64,000 nucleotides of DNA, taken from positions 2,756,501 through 2,820,500 of the forward strand of contig NC_052667.1 in NCBI RefSeq assembly GCF_016802725.1. Direction: 5' to 3'. Origin of the DNA: Solenopsis invicta. Lineage: Eukaryota > Arthropoda > Insecta > Hymenoptera > Formicidae. The position numbers were made by a program, and so were the translations under genes. Of this stretch, positions 26,733-39,226 are shown one piece after another. Positions within the stretch are counted from its first letter, which is position 1. Each line of letters begins with the position of its first letter. The notes below the pieces were generated by a model, which saw only the letters and a list, made by a program, of their open reading frames with translations, was not told the DNA's origin and made no database searches.

Positions 26733-29700
26733 TTAATTTACTTTTAACTTTTTCGAATATAATGTAATATTATTTTTGCGCATCAACTTTAACATGAATT
26801 TTACAATGAATACTATTCCAACGATAGCGATTGTTGCGCAAAGAAGGAGAAATCCGATCACATCGACGAGAGACAATTGCCACCAGGTCATATCCATCGC
26901 GGGCGAACGCAGAGAATTTTCGCCGTACCTGATGACGTACTCGATCCAATAAGTAGCTGTGTCGATAGCGTTCAGTGGCCTATCGAGGAATCGTCGGGAT
27001 AGATTCCGTGCAGTATCTCTAAAAACGAGTTATAAAAGTGTATTCTATAGCCATTTAAATACATCATTAAAAACTTTGTGCATGCAAGCTTATGATAATA
27101 ATAAAGCACAAGCATTATTATCCAAAAATAGAAAAACGTTAATAAGTTACGCGCACGTTATCTCAAGCATACATTAACAGTTCTTGTCCGAGTAATAATG
27201 TGCGATAATAAACTTATCATAAAACAAGACATAGCATTTTGTCTACCTGTACAAAGGGTCTTGTAATATTGCATTTAAGGCCGCATCCATGCTTTTTTCG
27301 GTAATTGTACTGACGTCCAGTCGTATGGCAATATTTTTGGCGACGTATGTGTTGATATTCAAAAACTGATCGGCGTAAAGCGGTATACCGATCATAGGGA
27401 CACCACACGATATCGCTTCTTGTGTGCCCATGAGTCCGCCATGGGTGATAAAGGCTTTTATCTTAGGATGTTCTACGAGATTTATTTATATTAGAAAGTT
27501 TTATAATTTCTGCAAATTTATTTCAAAAAAGACAATTTGCAATAATTTCCAAATATTTGGAACGTTTAAAATTTATAAATATTAGTATATAACTGTCAAT
27601 ATTTTACATTATTAAATTAATAATAACAAATTAATGTTGTTGATAATAATACAATAAATATAACATTAAAATTTTAATTAAAATATTAATAATAATTTAT
27701 TAATGTTAAATTATAAATATTAATAATAATAAATTATCATTATAATAATAATTATAATAGTATTGACAAATATTGTAATGTTAATAAATTTTTATGCATA
27801 TTTAAATTAAAACTTAAATAAATTTATAATTTATTCATAAAAGATTAAATAATTAAAGAAACATAAATACATGATGCAATATTTACATATTTTTTACTTG
27901 AAAGAAAGTCTTTAATATTTTAGATTCTGATAATAAAATCTTCATAAAAAAAATATTTTAAAAGTGATATAGCTTAATAAAGTGATACTCACTTAATATC
28001 ATAAGCTGCGGTATCCAAGGAGATATATGAATATTTTTGGGCAAACCAGGTGGCAGTTTTTCCGGAGCTGGAACCTTCATTAATATTCGCACGGGAGCTA
28101 TTTTGGCTAAGGAAGTGTAAAGGACCCTCAGAAACTCGCGTGGAAACGTCTCGATCATAACCATCGAGCCAAAAGTGAAATATATAAAACCATCTTTGCT
28201 GTCGTCCATCCATTTTTTTAGTTCCTGAGAGAAAGACAGTGTCAGAGTGCGAAGTAAACAAAACTATGCACATTTGCTAATGCTGTCAGCAAAAGTATTA
28301 TTTGCTACTAATATTAACAATTCTTATATAATAAAGAATTTCCTCCACAGGAACGTCCTTTCTTCCTTTCTCTAAGGACGTTATCTTAAAGATACTTCTT
28401 AGGCGTTCCTCAAATAAAATGGTTCATATGCGTACTGTTACTACGTAGATGCTATCTGTCACGCTGTCTTTTGCATAAATGTATGTATATGGAAAGATAG
28501 AATAACAGCAATTGAATAATAATTAACACGTGCCGCGTTATCACACGCATCATTATTAATGCATATAGTAATTTTTCTCTCAGACTATTGTATTTTTGTT
28601 TTTAAGACTTTATTGCAATATATTTTACGATAATACGAAACAATCCAAAATTCTGAATTCGGCAATTGTCACGTTAATCGATAGCATGAACCAATAATTT
28701 ATTATGAAATAAGTAGTAATCTATAAATAATTTTCTACACTAATGAAAAACAAGGGAACGATAGTATTGAAATCTTGATTTTACAGAAATTTACCTTTTT
28801 TTTAGTTTGCTTCAAAACACTCCGACAAGCATTAATTTCCGGAGCAATCCTTGAAGATGCACAAGTCGCAAAAAGAATACAAGTTTAATTTCTGTTTCAC
28901 GCATTAAATTATCTACCGTTTTATACGATTCGCATAATATCCGGTAACGATTATTTAAGTTATGGAGCATCATGCGCGCGAACTCGTGATCCATTGGCGT
29001 ACGCTATATCGAAAACGTGAAAGTAGTTACGAAAACGGGTTGTAAGAGCTAACTTACAGGTTGCAACGTTTCATCTTCAGCATGGATGTGGAGCCCTCCT
29101 ACCTCCACCATGGCAGGTGTCCACGGCTGTATCCCATTTAGCGTGATGTGAGAGTTGGCGAGGATCAGCGACAGCTTGCTCTCCAATTCCCGTACGCTTG
29201 GCATGTCCGGCCCAAAGTTTTCCCTTATCAACCTGTCTTGCACCCGTGTCGTCAAGTAATCAAAATACCACTTGTCGTAAAAGGAGCGCAAGACGTTACA
29301 CAGACGTTGCCAGAAATTCATAGGGGTGGTGAAACCTAAAATGATATTTGACACAAAGGCCAGATTCTCAGGTTGACCAATTATCCGAGGTAGCCATGAG
29401 TACAGCGTTCCTGTGGTGCTGACCCCGATCATAGGAATTTTCAATAAGTGAGCGATGATACCGAAACATTGCGCGCCGAAAACCTAAAAAGGCAAATGAA
29501 GTAGGCTATTGATTGCTAAAGTTTTTTTTTTATTAGATTGAGATGCTAGATCATAAAGGATATTGATATATCGACAAGATAGGCTTTTGTTAAAAGTAGT
29601 AAGAAAATAATAATTATAATTTAATAATGCTTTATATTAGCTAGGTAGACTTTTATTACTAATTTAGAAGGAGTGTGGTTTTCTTTTGTGTACCTCTATT

Positions 29701-30092
29701 ATAACTGCGTCGTAAGGCGGATTCTTTGGTTGCACCAGCTCTTTTATTTTTGGATTTGCTAGAAGTTCGCAAAGTTCGTTTCCTCCCATTATCCCAACAA
29801 AGTACGTCGTATCCACATCAAGATAGCTCTTCATTTTTTCATAAGTCACTTTGTTCACCAACTCTACATTTAATGGCAATGTCACGATATCAGTGTAATT
29901 TGGATAAGGCTTCTTCAGTGGAAATTTGGTGACCACGTCGACCTGATGGCCTTTCTTGGCCAGACCCTTCATCAGTCTCTCGATCATAGTGAAATGACTC
30001 TTGCCTTGAAAAGGAAATATGCCGAGCAATCGATATCCTTCGCAAACTGACAGATACAACAACCAAGTGATAGTCAGCGGTAACACTCGCAT
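26733..30092 (-). CDS. UGT copy B: UDP-glycosyltransferase, intact, 522 aa
   Basis: Exons on the minus strand: 29694-30092, 29058-29483, 27993-28224, 27247-27472 and 26733-27018 (399, 426, 232, 226 and 286 nt; 1,569 in all), with consensus splice sites. The start is the only ATG that begins the signal peptide (MRVLPLTITWLLYLSVCEG). The likely catalytic His is in KSHF (residue 33). Exon 3 carries GFIYFTFGSM. Exon 4 carries the UGT signature FITHGGLMGTQEA with the sugar-contacting Asp-Gln in YADQ. Exon 5 has a conserved TWWQLSLVDVIGF anchor, one membrane span and a short tail ending KLKVN, a KxKxx dilysine ER-retrieval signal. It should be an ER-lumen enzyme conjugating sugar from UDP-glucose or another UDP-sugar to lipophilic compounds. 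The acceptor cannot be told from sequence. It is the least-disturbed gene of the left half of the cluster. Confidence 0.92.
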
Positions 30093-32300
30093 TTTTCCGT
30101 AATTTTATATAAATTTCGATCTAAACACTCAAGAATAATGAATTAACTATGCGTTAACGATTAAGTTAAGGTCATTGCAACTTTGTTGCTTCCGTACTTA
30201 ATTTCTATTAATCTTGTATTCTATAATAATATTTTTTTTACTTGTCAGTGCGTAGGCGATATTTTCTTCATATATACAGTATATATCTGTAGATATATGT
30301 ATCAATATAAATTTACTTTTAAATCTCTTCTTTATGTATTTTGGTATTTAAATTTCAAGTTAATTCTTTTTTTAACATTGATTGTAATTAAATAAATCGC
30401 ACTTTTTTGATATTATATTTTATTGCCAGCTACACGTAACTGCATACGATTGCAGACTGACCATTTTAGATTTATGCACAAGAGATACATATTATGTATA
30501 ACACGTAACTCATAGTGGGAACAGAAAATGTTTGCGTGTATTTAAATGCATAATATTATATATACATAGATGAAAGTGCTTTAATGAAAGTGCATGAAAG
30601 TGCTTATGTCTGTATTCATACAATATTTATTATACTTGCCGCTTCATAAGATATACTACTGGTATTTTGAAAATAATCAGTGTTACAAGTAACCTGACGG
30701 TAAGATTGCATTTCATTGTCATTTGTATTTATCATTTTGCCATTGAATAGATAACTAGTAAGAATGTTCATACGTATGTTTCTTTTACTGTTTTTCTCTT
30801 GATAATTTCAGCACTAATTTCGAAAAATTAAAATCATCCGTAATACTGAAAGTTAAAAACCCGTCATTAATATCTATTTCCACCAATGTAAATTAATTTT
30901 TTATTTAATTTATTTTTTATATTTAAAATTCTTAGTACTAAAAAATAAAAAATAAGTAAAATCGATATTAATTTACATGTACTAAAATTGACAAACGGTA
31001 TATGTCGAGCATTAGTACTGAACAAATATTGCTTGTAGATTTTCAATACTATGTCAGTAATAAAGAACTTCACTATCAGAGGCTTAACTCTCTGCTGTAA
31101 GAAAATAACCGCGGCTTACAAGATCATCATTATTCAACAGAGTAGTTATCTCACATTTATAATCTTTTTGATATAATTTCGGATATGACAATAAAAATCA
31201 TTGACATTTCCAATTTTGTAGCAAATTAGATGATTAGAAAAAAAGATAAATATCGCCCATAGAGACTTTGTTTGGAGGCCCAACATTAATCTGTTACTAA
31301 ACATCTTGATAAAAATGTCTAGAAAATTAATGCTGTTATCTTTTTCAGTTTTAATGGTAAATGGTGATCTAATAGGTTTATTGTTTGTATCTGAACTATT
31401 CTATATGTATTTCTATGTATCTAAACTCTTCTGATCTTTAGGTAGTTGTAATTTTTATTAATGTTGTCAAGAAAAAATAATAAGGATAATTAGTTTATAC
31501 GGCAATACAGTTTTCTAAAAAAATTATTATTCTAAAAAAATTTTTATTCTAAAAAAATTTTACTAAGAAAAAGAATATAAATTTTTGATTATTACAGTGA
31601 AGAATTTGCTTATGTCCGTTATCAATATAAATTAATTATAATATTGATATAACTATTGCATTTTTTTCCTAGCTCTTCTAAAATTGTAGAAAAAAATAAA
31701 GTAAGTTAAAGTAGTAGTAAAGTTAATTTCTACTAAAAGCCGTTTATTAATGTATTTTTGTATTAAGTTACAGTTAATTTATAAAATTACAATACAGTGG
31801 AAACTACAGGATTGTAGTTTCTGTGTTGTTTAATTAAACTTCTTAAATTTTATATTCTGACATTAAACGTATATTAATCGATACGTTTGAAATATATTTA
31901 TATAAATTTATTAAATTTTTTGCTAGATAAAAAATAATTTTTCTATGATATATGTATTTTTGATCATCCATATTATGCTTGTCGTAAACATTATTTATTT
32001 TGTAAAAATAATGTTAATATGTCTGTACGTAATCGAGAACGTTCTATAAATGATGTATGTTTTTCGAGGAATAAAACTAAGCTATCGAGGAATTAGTTGA
32101 AAAATTTTATTACATTTAATAAATATGTGTTACAGAACATTGAGACGCAATTTATGCATACATAAAAAAATGCAAATCCTTTTTATTTATATCCTCCTAT
32201 AATATTTTTATTAAGAAAAACATATAATTATGATCTCTTCGATAATTTCTGTGCAGAGATATAAATAAAAAACAAAGCATTATTTTTCTTTAATTAATGA
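30093..32300. other. Spacer between UGT B and UGT C
   Basis: Contains the 5' flank of B (to about 30,750) and the 3' flank of C. A small inverted repeat pairs CAATGTAAATTAAT (about 30,886) with ATTAATTTACATG (about 30,967). A stretch near 31,800-31,830 (AAACTACAGGATTGTAGTTTC) recurs downstream of F and G at about 49,173 and 57,452. No gene is seen. Confidence 0.5.
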
Positions 32301-33901
32301 TTACTTTACTTTTAACTTTTTTGAATATAATGTATTATTATATTTGCGCATCAACTTCAACATGAATTGTACAATGAATACTATTCCAACGATAGCGATT
32401 GTTGCGCAAAGAAGGAGAAATCCGATCACATCGACGAGAGACAATTGCCACCAAGTCATATCCACCGCGGGCGAACGCAGAGAATTTTCGCCGTACCTGA
32501 TGACGTACTCGATCCAATAAGTAGCTGTGTCGATAGCGTTCAGTGGCCGATCGAGAAATTGTTGGGATAGATTCCGCGCACTCTCTCTGAAGTAAAAATG
32601 AGTTACAAAAGTGTATTCAATAGCCATTTAAATACATCATTAAAAACTTTGTGCATGCAAGCTTATGATAATAATAAAGCACAAACATTATTGTGCAAAA
32701 ATAGCAAAACGTGAATAAGTTACGCGCACGTTATCTCAAGCATACATAAACAGTTCTTGTCCGAGTAATAATGTGCGACACGGAATAATAATAAACTTAT
32801 CATAAAACAAGACATAGCATTTTGTCTACCTGTACAAAGGGTCTTATAATATTGCATTTAAGGCCGCATCCATGCTTTTTTCGGTAATCGTACTGACGTC
32901 CAGTCGTATGGCAATGTTTTTGGCGACGTATGTGTTGATATTTATAAATTGATCGGCAAAAAACGGTATACCGATCATAGGGACACTGAACAATATCGCT
33001 TCTTGCGTGCTCATGAGTCCGCCATGAGTGATAAAGATTTTTACATTAGGATGTTCTACGAGATTCATTCATATTAGAAATTTTTATAATTTCTGCAGTT
33101 TTAATTAAGAGAAGACAATTTGGAATAATTTGAAGGTATTTGAAATATATAAAGTTAGTTTATAATTATTACTGTTTCACATTTAGTATCAATAATAACA
33201 AAAATTTAATATTATTGGTAATATTAATATAAATATGATATTAAGTTTTAATTTAAATGTTAATAGTAACATATTTTTGTTAAACTATAAATATTAATAA
33301 TTATGAACTAGTATTATGGTAATATTTATAATAAATATAACAATATTTACAAATATTATAATGATTTTATGTTTTTTTTTTTAATGTCTGTGACAGCTAA
33401 GAAAAATCAGAACAATAAAACTAAAAAATCATTTATATTATATTATTAGTAAATTTTTATATTTAAATTAAATATTTAAATTGAAATTAAAATAAATTTA
33501 TAATTTATTCACAAAAAAATAAAGTATCAGAGAAATGTAAAATTCACAAGACGCAATATTTATATTTCTAAATAGAATGATACTCACTCAATATCATAAA
33601 CTGCGGCATCCAAGGAGACGTACGAATATTTTTAGGTAAACCTGGTGGCAGCCTCTCCGGAGCTGGTATCTTCATTAAAACCCGTACGGGTGCTATTTTG
33701 CCTAAGGAGGCGAAAAGGACCCTTAAGAATTCACGTGGAAACGTCTCGATCAGCATCATCGAGCCAAAGGTGAAATATATAAAACCATCTTTGCTGTCGT
33801 CCATCCATTTCTTTAGTTCCTGCAAGAGAATGTTACGGTGCTATGAAAATAAACTGAAAATTTTCTAATGCTGTCAGCAACTATATTATTTGCTAATAGT
33901 A

Positions 33902-34800
33902 GAGTAAAGTTGCCTGTTATGGGATATGTTCTTAATATGAGTTCTTAATAAGTTTCTGCTTTATTAATAGACGTATGTACCATGGTTGGTACCATCATAA
34001 ACTTATTACCTTTGGGGAATTTTATTTAGTAAAAAATTCATTATTTGATTATGCTTTCAGTTGTTCAAAAAAAAAACTTTTTTTTGAAATTTTTAAGATT
34101 TATTGAGTTGAGTCTTTCAATCTTGTTTATTATAAAATAAACAAATATTTGATAACAAATTTTGCATGCAGTCATAGAGAAAAGTTGTAATAATAGAAAA
34201 ATATGGGATGTGATGATTTGCTTAATTGTAAGTATTAGATTTCGTGAAATTTAAAAGTGTGAAACTCATAATATAAGACACTCAAAAATCTTCATTTATT
34301 ATTTGTTATTTTGAATTCGAGAGTTTTCCAAAATGCTATAATGAAGTTGTTCATTAAAGACTTTCGAATTATGAGGCTTGAAAGTTATGTCTTCAGCATT
34401 AGCACTGAGACTTTAAAATATCTGGAAGAGAACAGATTTCGGACAAAAATATTATGTACACAAGTTTTCGAATATTAAAAGAGCTATTTGATTGGCCAAC
34501 TAGATTTTGAGTCTAGAGCCTAATTTAAACCTAATAAGGTTCAAGTCAATAAGACCCATTTTATATAAAAAAAAGCTTTGTTATTCATATGAGGAACTCT
34601 TTATTTGATTTAGCAAAATCAGCAATTTTAATAAAAAATTTTATATGTAACAAAGTACAATTATTATTTGTTGTTAACTTTGCCAATAAAATTTAAATAT
34701 ATTTACTACAATTTCAATATAAAAATAGAAGTTAATGGTATGAATTAAATAAATTATAAGCCTTTAAAAGAAAGGTATCTCATAAGAGACGACTTTACCC
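33902..34800. mobile_element. Mariner-like non-autonomous element in intron 2 of UGT C, flanked by TA
   Basis: 899 bp between TA (33,900-33,901) and TA (34,801-34,802). Terminal inverted repeats: left GAGTAAAGTTGCCTGTTATG; right, read inward, GGGTAAAGTCGTCTCTTATG. They match at 20 of the first 25 positions. Copies B and E have no such DNA at the matching place, where the host reads GCTAATAG-CA-TTAACAA (E). No transposase open frame is visible, so it is non-autonomous or decayed. Confidence 0.75.
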
Positions 34801-34806
34801 TATTAA

Positions 34807-35607
34807 CCTTTAAACACATTAGTGAGTCTGAGAAATAAAGTTTCGAACGCTTGCTGTGTGAAGACGGAATAAGATAGGAGGTTTTGATCAGGAAATAAAA
34901 AAAGTTTAAAATTTCCTGTTTCGATTGATATGGTTGATCAACTTTTTTGATCAATTAAAATTCAAACGGCACGACAGCAAAGTTTTGTTGGAGCCAATGC
35001 GACCTATATAACGTGTGAGTAAAACTTTTTCGTGAGTAATCTTGTGTAAAAAAACTGGACGAAACACGTTCAAACAAATCCGTATGCGTATGTTACTCTG
35101 TCTAAAGTTAAAATATTATAGTGCCGTAAAAAAGGAGACTTCTGCGTAAGGTCCGAAATATATTATGAAACATATTTTTTTATTTTAGACACCTGGAGTT
35201 TATCAAAAATACTTCATATTTGTCTTGTTATGTAAGTATATTTTTTAATAAAAATGGCACTGATATAATTTTTTTTAAAAGTATGAATCTTTAACTTTAA
35301 AACATCGTTTTTGGAAAAGTTACCTTAAAAGTTTTTTTTTGCGGAGATATGATTTTTTAAAGAAAAAGTAGATTTTGAACAATTTCTAATTTTTGCTTAA
35401 TGGTTTTACTTTTATAACTTAACAATAAATCATTTTTCAGCAATGCCAATTATGTAATTACATTTCTGAGATTCTAAACGTTTATGTAAAAGAAAAGATT
35501 GTTAAAAAATGTTGATTGGAACCAAAGTTATAACTTCTCAAAGTTGAAAAAGTCTCCCAGAGCCGAAAATGTGTATAATTATTTTACGGAATCGGTGTGT
35601 TTAAAGG
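34807..35607. mobile_element. piggyBac-like non-autonomous element in intron 2 of UGT C, flanked by TTAA
   Basis: 801 bp with perfect 12-bp terminal inverted repeats (CCTTTAAACACA at 34,807-34,818 and its complement at 35,596-35,607). TTAA lies on both sides (34,803-34,806 and 35,608-35,611). TTAA target duplication and CC-starting ends are hallmarks of the piggyBac superfamily. Paralogues B and E carry a single TTAA at the matching place. No transposase frame is seen. Confidence 0.8.
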
Positions 35608-37425
35608 TTAACAATCCTTACAATAATGACATCCAAGAAAAAGTCTTTTTTTTTCTCCCTTAAAGACGATCGAATGTTCTAAAGACATTTCTAGGGGGTC
35701 CATCGATTAAAATGAATCATGTGTGTAATGTTAAAATATTGATGCTCACACTATCTTTTACGTAGATACACATATGTATACAAAAAAATAAAATAACTAA
35801 CATTTAATAATAATTAATACGTGCCGCGTTATCACATATAGACACTATTATACTATAATATTTTTTTTAACTGTATTTCTGTTTTTAAAAAACGTTACTG
35901 CAAAGTATTTTATGATAATATAAACGATTCAAAATTATGAATTGTAACGTAATTGTCATGTCAGTCAATAACTCGAAATAAGCAAATAATTTATTATTAA
36001 ATAAGTATAGCAGTTTATAATGCATCTTGTACGCACATGGAAAACAAGGGGAAGATAGTATTATTGTAAAGTCTCAGTTTTTAAAGAGATTTATTCTCCT
36101 TTTTTCTTAAAACACTCAGAGAAGCATTAATTTCCAGAGCAATCTTTGGAGGTGAGAAGTCGGAAAAAAGAACAAGTTTTACTGCTGTTTCACGCATCAA
36201 AGTATCTACCGTTTTCTATGATACGTGTGATACCCAGTAACAATGAATACTTGAAAGTAAAACTTGTTAGCAGTAAAAGTTGTTTTTTTTTTAACTATAA
36301 TTAGAAATTTCATGGAGTATTATGCGTGCGAGTCCGTGATTCATTGGCGTACTCTATATCGAAAAAGTGAAAACGGTCATGAAAAGCAGTCGTAAGAGCC
36401 GACTTACGGGTTGCAACATTTCATCCTCAGCATGGATATGGATCCCTGCCACGTCCACCACGGCAGGTGTCCTTGGCTGTATCCCATGTAGCGTGAGGTG
36501 AGAGTTGACGAGGATCAGCGACAGCTTCCTCTCCAATTCCCGTACGCTCGGCACGTCTGGCCCAAAGTTCTCCCTTATCAACCTGTCTTGCACCCGTGTC
36601 GTCAAGTAATCGAAATACCACTTGTCGTAGAGGGTGCGCAAAACGTTACATAGACGTTGCCAAAAATTTATAGGGACGGTGAAAGTTAAAATGTTCGGAA
36701 TAAAGGCCAGGTTCTCAGGTTGACCGATTATCTGAGATAGCCATGGGTGCAGCAACGTACTGCTGACCCCGATCAAGGGAACTTTCAATAAGTGGCCGAT
36801 AATCCCGAAACACTGCGCGCCATGTACCTAGAAAAGCAAATAAAATAGAGTATTTATTTCATTGTATGAGATGCAAAATATTAATTAACAAATATTATTA
36901 GATTTATAAGAAAGACTTTTATCAAAAGAAGTAAGAAAATAATAATTTAAAATATAATACTGCATTACATTAACTAGATAAATTTTTATTACTAATTTCG
37001 AGGCAATATAGTTTTCTATTGTGTACCTCCATTATCACTGCGTCGTAAGGCGGATTCTTTGGTTGCGCCAGCTCCTTTATTTTTGGATTTCTTAAAAGTT
37101 TGCAAAGATCGTTTCCTCCCAGTGTCCCCATAACATACGTCGAATCAATAGACAAATAAGTCTTCATTATTTCATAGGAAATGTTGTTGACAAATTCCAT
37201 TTCTATTGGCACTGTCACGATATCAGCGTAATTTGGATAAGGCTTTTTCAATGGAAAACTGCTGACCATGTCGACCTGATGACCCTTCCTGGCCAGGCCC
37301 TTCATCAGTTGTTCAAACATGACGAAATGACTCTTGCTTTGAAATGGAAATAGTCCGAGCAAACGATACCCATCGCAAATTGACAGATACAACCACGAAA
37401 GAAAAATCAGTGGTAACACTGGCAT

Positions 37426-38940
37426 TATTCTGTAATTTTCTATAAATTTTAATCTAAACACTCAAGAGTAATGAATTAACTATGCATTAACGATTAATTT
37501 AAAGTTATTACAATTTTGTTACTTCCGTACTTAATTTCCTTTAATCTTGTATTCTGTAGTAATATTTTTTTCCGCGTGTCGTACATTAGTTAGCGCGTAG
37601 GCGACCTTTTGTGCATATACACTCAAAATTAAGGGATTACCTATTCTAACTCTGAAAAATAGGTGTAATTCAAGAGAGTGTAACTTTGTCAAAAATAATC
37701 GTAAAAAAATTAAAAGAAAAGCATTTTAAAGCTTAAAATCTTTAGTTTTTAAATTGACAAGTCATTAAACGATTTACAGATTGTTTATAAAGTTACGCGG
37801 ATTCAAATGGAGATGCGTCAAATCTCAAAATTTTTTACAACTTTGTAAAGTTTCCTGACGCAAAATAAAATTGCACGCAAATGCGGTTTACAGCATTCGA
37901 AAGCGTGGATCTTTCCTTTTAATTTGCGTATTTGTTGAGCATTGTACGATTTTTTTTCACTAAGTTATCAATCTCAAAACTAGAAATTTTAAGCTTTGAA
38001 ATGCTTTTTCTTTAATTTTTTTACGATTATTTTTGACAAAGTTACATTTTTTTAAAATACACCTATTTTTCAGAGTCAGAATAAGTGATTTCTTAATTTT
38101 GCTGTCGAATGTATATATCCATAGATATATGTACAATATAAATTTACTTTTAAACTTTTTTTTATATATTATAGTATTTAAATTTCAAGTTAATTCTTTA
38201 TTTAACATTGAATGTAATTAATTAAATTGCACCCTTTCAAAATTATATCGTATTGTCAACTGCACACGATTACAGACTGGCGATTTTAGATTTGTGCACA
38301 TACATGTACAAGGTATAATACGTAGTAGAAGCAGAAAATAATAGTATTTATCATAAATGCATGCATAATACTGTAATATAGATGATAATGCTATAGATAT
38401 GCTTGAATTTATACATAATTTGTTTTCTCTCTCATAAATCGTTTGAATAATGAGTCTCGCAGATAATCTAATGATAAAAAAGTATTTAATTGTTCTTTGT
38501 ATTTATTATTTTGACGTCGAGTAAATGACAAGCAAGAATGCTGATGCGTATGTTTTCTTTGTTGCTTTTCTCTTCATAATTTAATCATTAATTTTTAAAG
38601 ATTGAAGTTCTCTGTGACGTTGAAAAAGTCAAGAACTTGTCATTAATATTTATTTCCAAAATGTTAACGGATGGTGTGTAAACGATATATGCTTTTTTGT
38701 GAGTGAAATTAAGCTACCGGAAAATCTGTCGAAAAATTACATTACGTTTAATAAATATTTGTTAGAAAATATATCGAAACGCAATTTACGCATCGATAAA
38801 GACGCAAACTTCCTATATATTTATATTCCTCAATACATTTATCAAGAAAGTACATATAACTGTGTTTTCTTCGACAAATTTCTGTACAGAAATATAAATA
38901 TACAGCAAAAAGTACAGTATTATTTATCTTTAATTAATGA
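37426..38940. other. 5' flank of UGT C and spacer to orphan exon D
   Basis: Upstream region of C, interrupted by a 492-bp MITE (listed separately). From about 38,112 the flank resumes and matches the upstream DNA of B, E, F and G. A GCGTG core lies at 37,574-37,578, about 150 bp before the start codon. No other gene is seen. Confidence 0.5.
37620..38111. mobile_element. Mariner-type MITE in the promoter of UGT C
   Basis: 492 bp with long inverted arms. Left: ACTCTGAAAAATAGGTGTAA then AACTTTGTCAAAAATAATCG and AAAGCATTTTAAAGCTTAAAA. Right: the complement of each in reverse order, from about 37,988. It is flanked by TA at 37,618 and 38,112. The uninterrupted host sequence is seen in B (CATATATACAGTATATATCTG at about 30,270) and in G. 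It has no coding capacity. Confidence 0.8.
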
Positions 38941-39226
38941 TTAATTCACTTTGAACTTTCGTGAATATAATGTATTAGAATCTTTGTGTATCAATTTTAA
39001 TATGACTTGCACAATGAATCCTATTATAGCGATAATGACTATTGCGCAAAACAGTAAAAACCCGATTACATCGACGAGAGACAATTGCTATCAAATCATA
39101 TCCATCGCAGGTGATCTCAAAGAATTTTTGCCGTATCCGATGACATACTCGATCCAATAAGTAGCTGTGTCGATAGCGTTCAGTGGCCGATCGAGGAATC
39201 GTAAGGATAGATTCCGCGCAGTGTCC
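38941..39226 (-). pseudogene. UGT copy D: orphan exon 5 with two adjacent stop codons
   Basis: A full-length 286-nt exon 5 with an intact acceptor, preceded by normal intron 4 sequence up to about 39,444. It reads DTARNLSLRFLDRPLNAIDT and so on without indels. The strictly conserved Trp-Trp of the TWWQ motif is TGA-TAG (39,091-39,093 and 39,088-39,090). The frame is open again to the normal terminal stop. Exons 1-4 are missing: at about 39,444, where exon 4 should begin some 20 bp on, the DNA instead matches the far-upstream flank of a UGT gene (GATAATGCTAT motif). A single deletion probably removed the rest of the gene. Confidence 0.85.

Larger units (their letters stand above)
32301..37425 (-). 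pseudogene. UGT copy C: complete layout but stop codon at the end of exon 4
   Basis: Exons: 37027-37425, 36408-36827, 33588-33819, 32830-33055 and 32301-32586 (399, 420, 232, 226 and 286 nt), with good splice sites throughout. The start is the ATG opening MPVLPLIFLSWLYLSICDG; there is no upstream ATG. The signature is degenerate (FITHGGLMSTQEAILFSVP), with Ser for Gly and Phe-Ser for Cys-Gly, while FFADQ is kept. At 32,844-32,846 the Gln codon of NAILQDPLYR is TAA (CAA in B, E, F and G). The product would be 420 aa instead of 520 and lack the membrane span. The stop is 14 nt before the last exon junction, too close to trigger standard nonsense-mediated decay. Exon 5 remains fully open, so the lesion looks recent. 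Intron 2 is swollen by two transposon insertions, and a MITE sits in the promoter. It may be a pseudogene or a soluble variant. Confidence 0.75.

Noticed and set aside
24059..30092. Copies A and B as one gene with alternative 3' exon sets
   Set aside because: A's exons have frameshifts and destroyed splice sites, so they cannot serve as functional alternative exons.
34754..34954. 66-codon minus-strand frame in intron 2 of UGT C
   Set aside because: It crosses the junction between two separate transposon insertions and cannot be a real gene.
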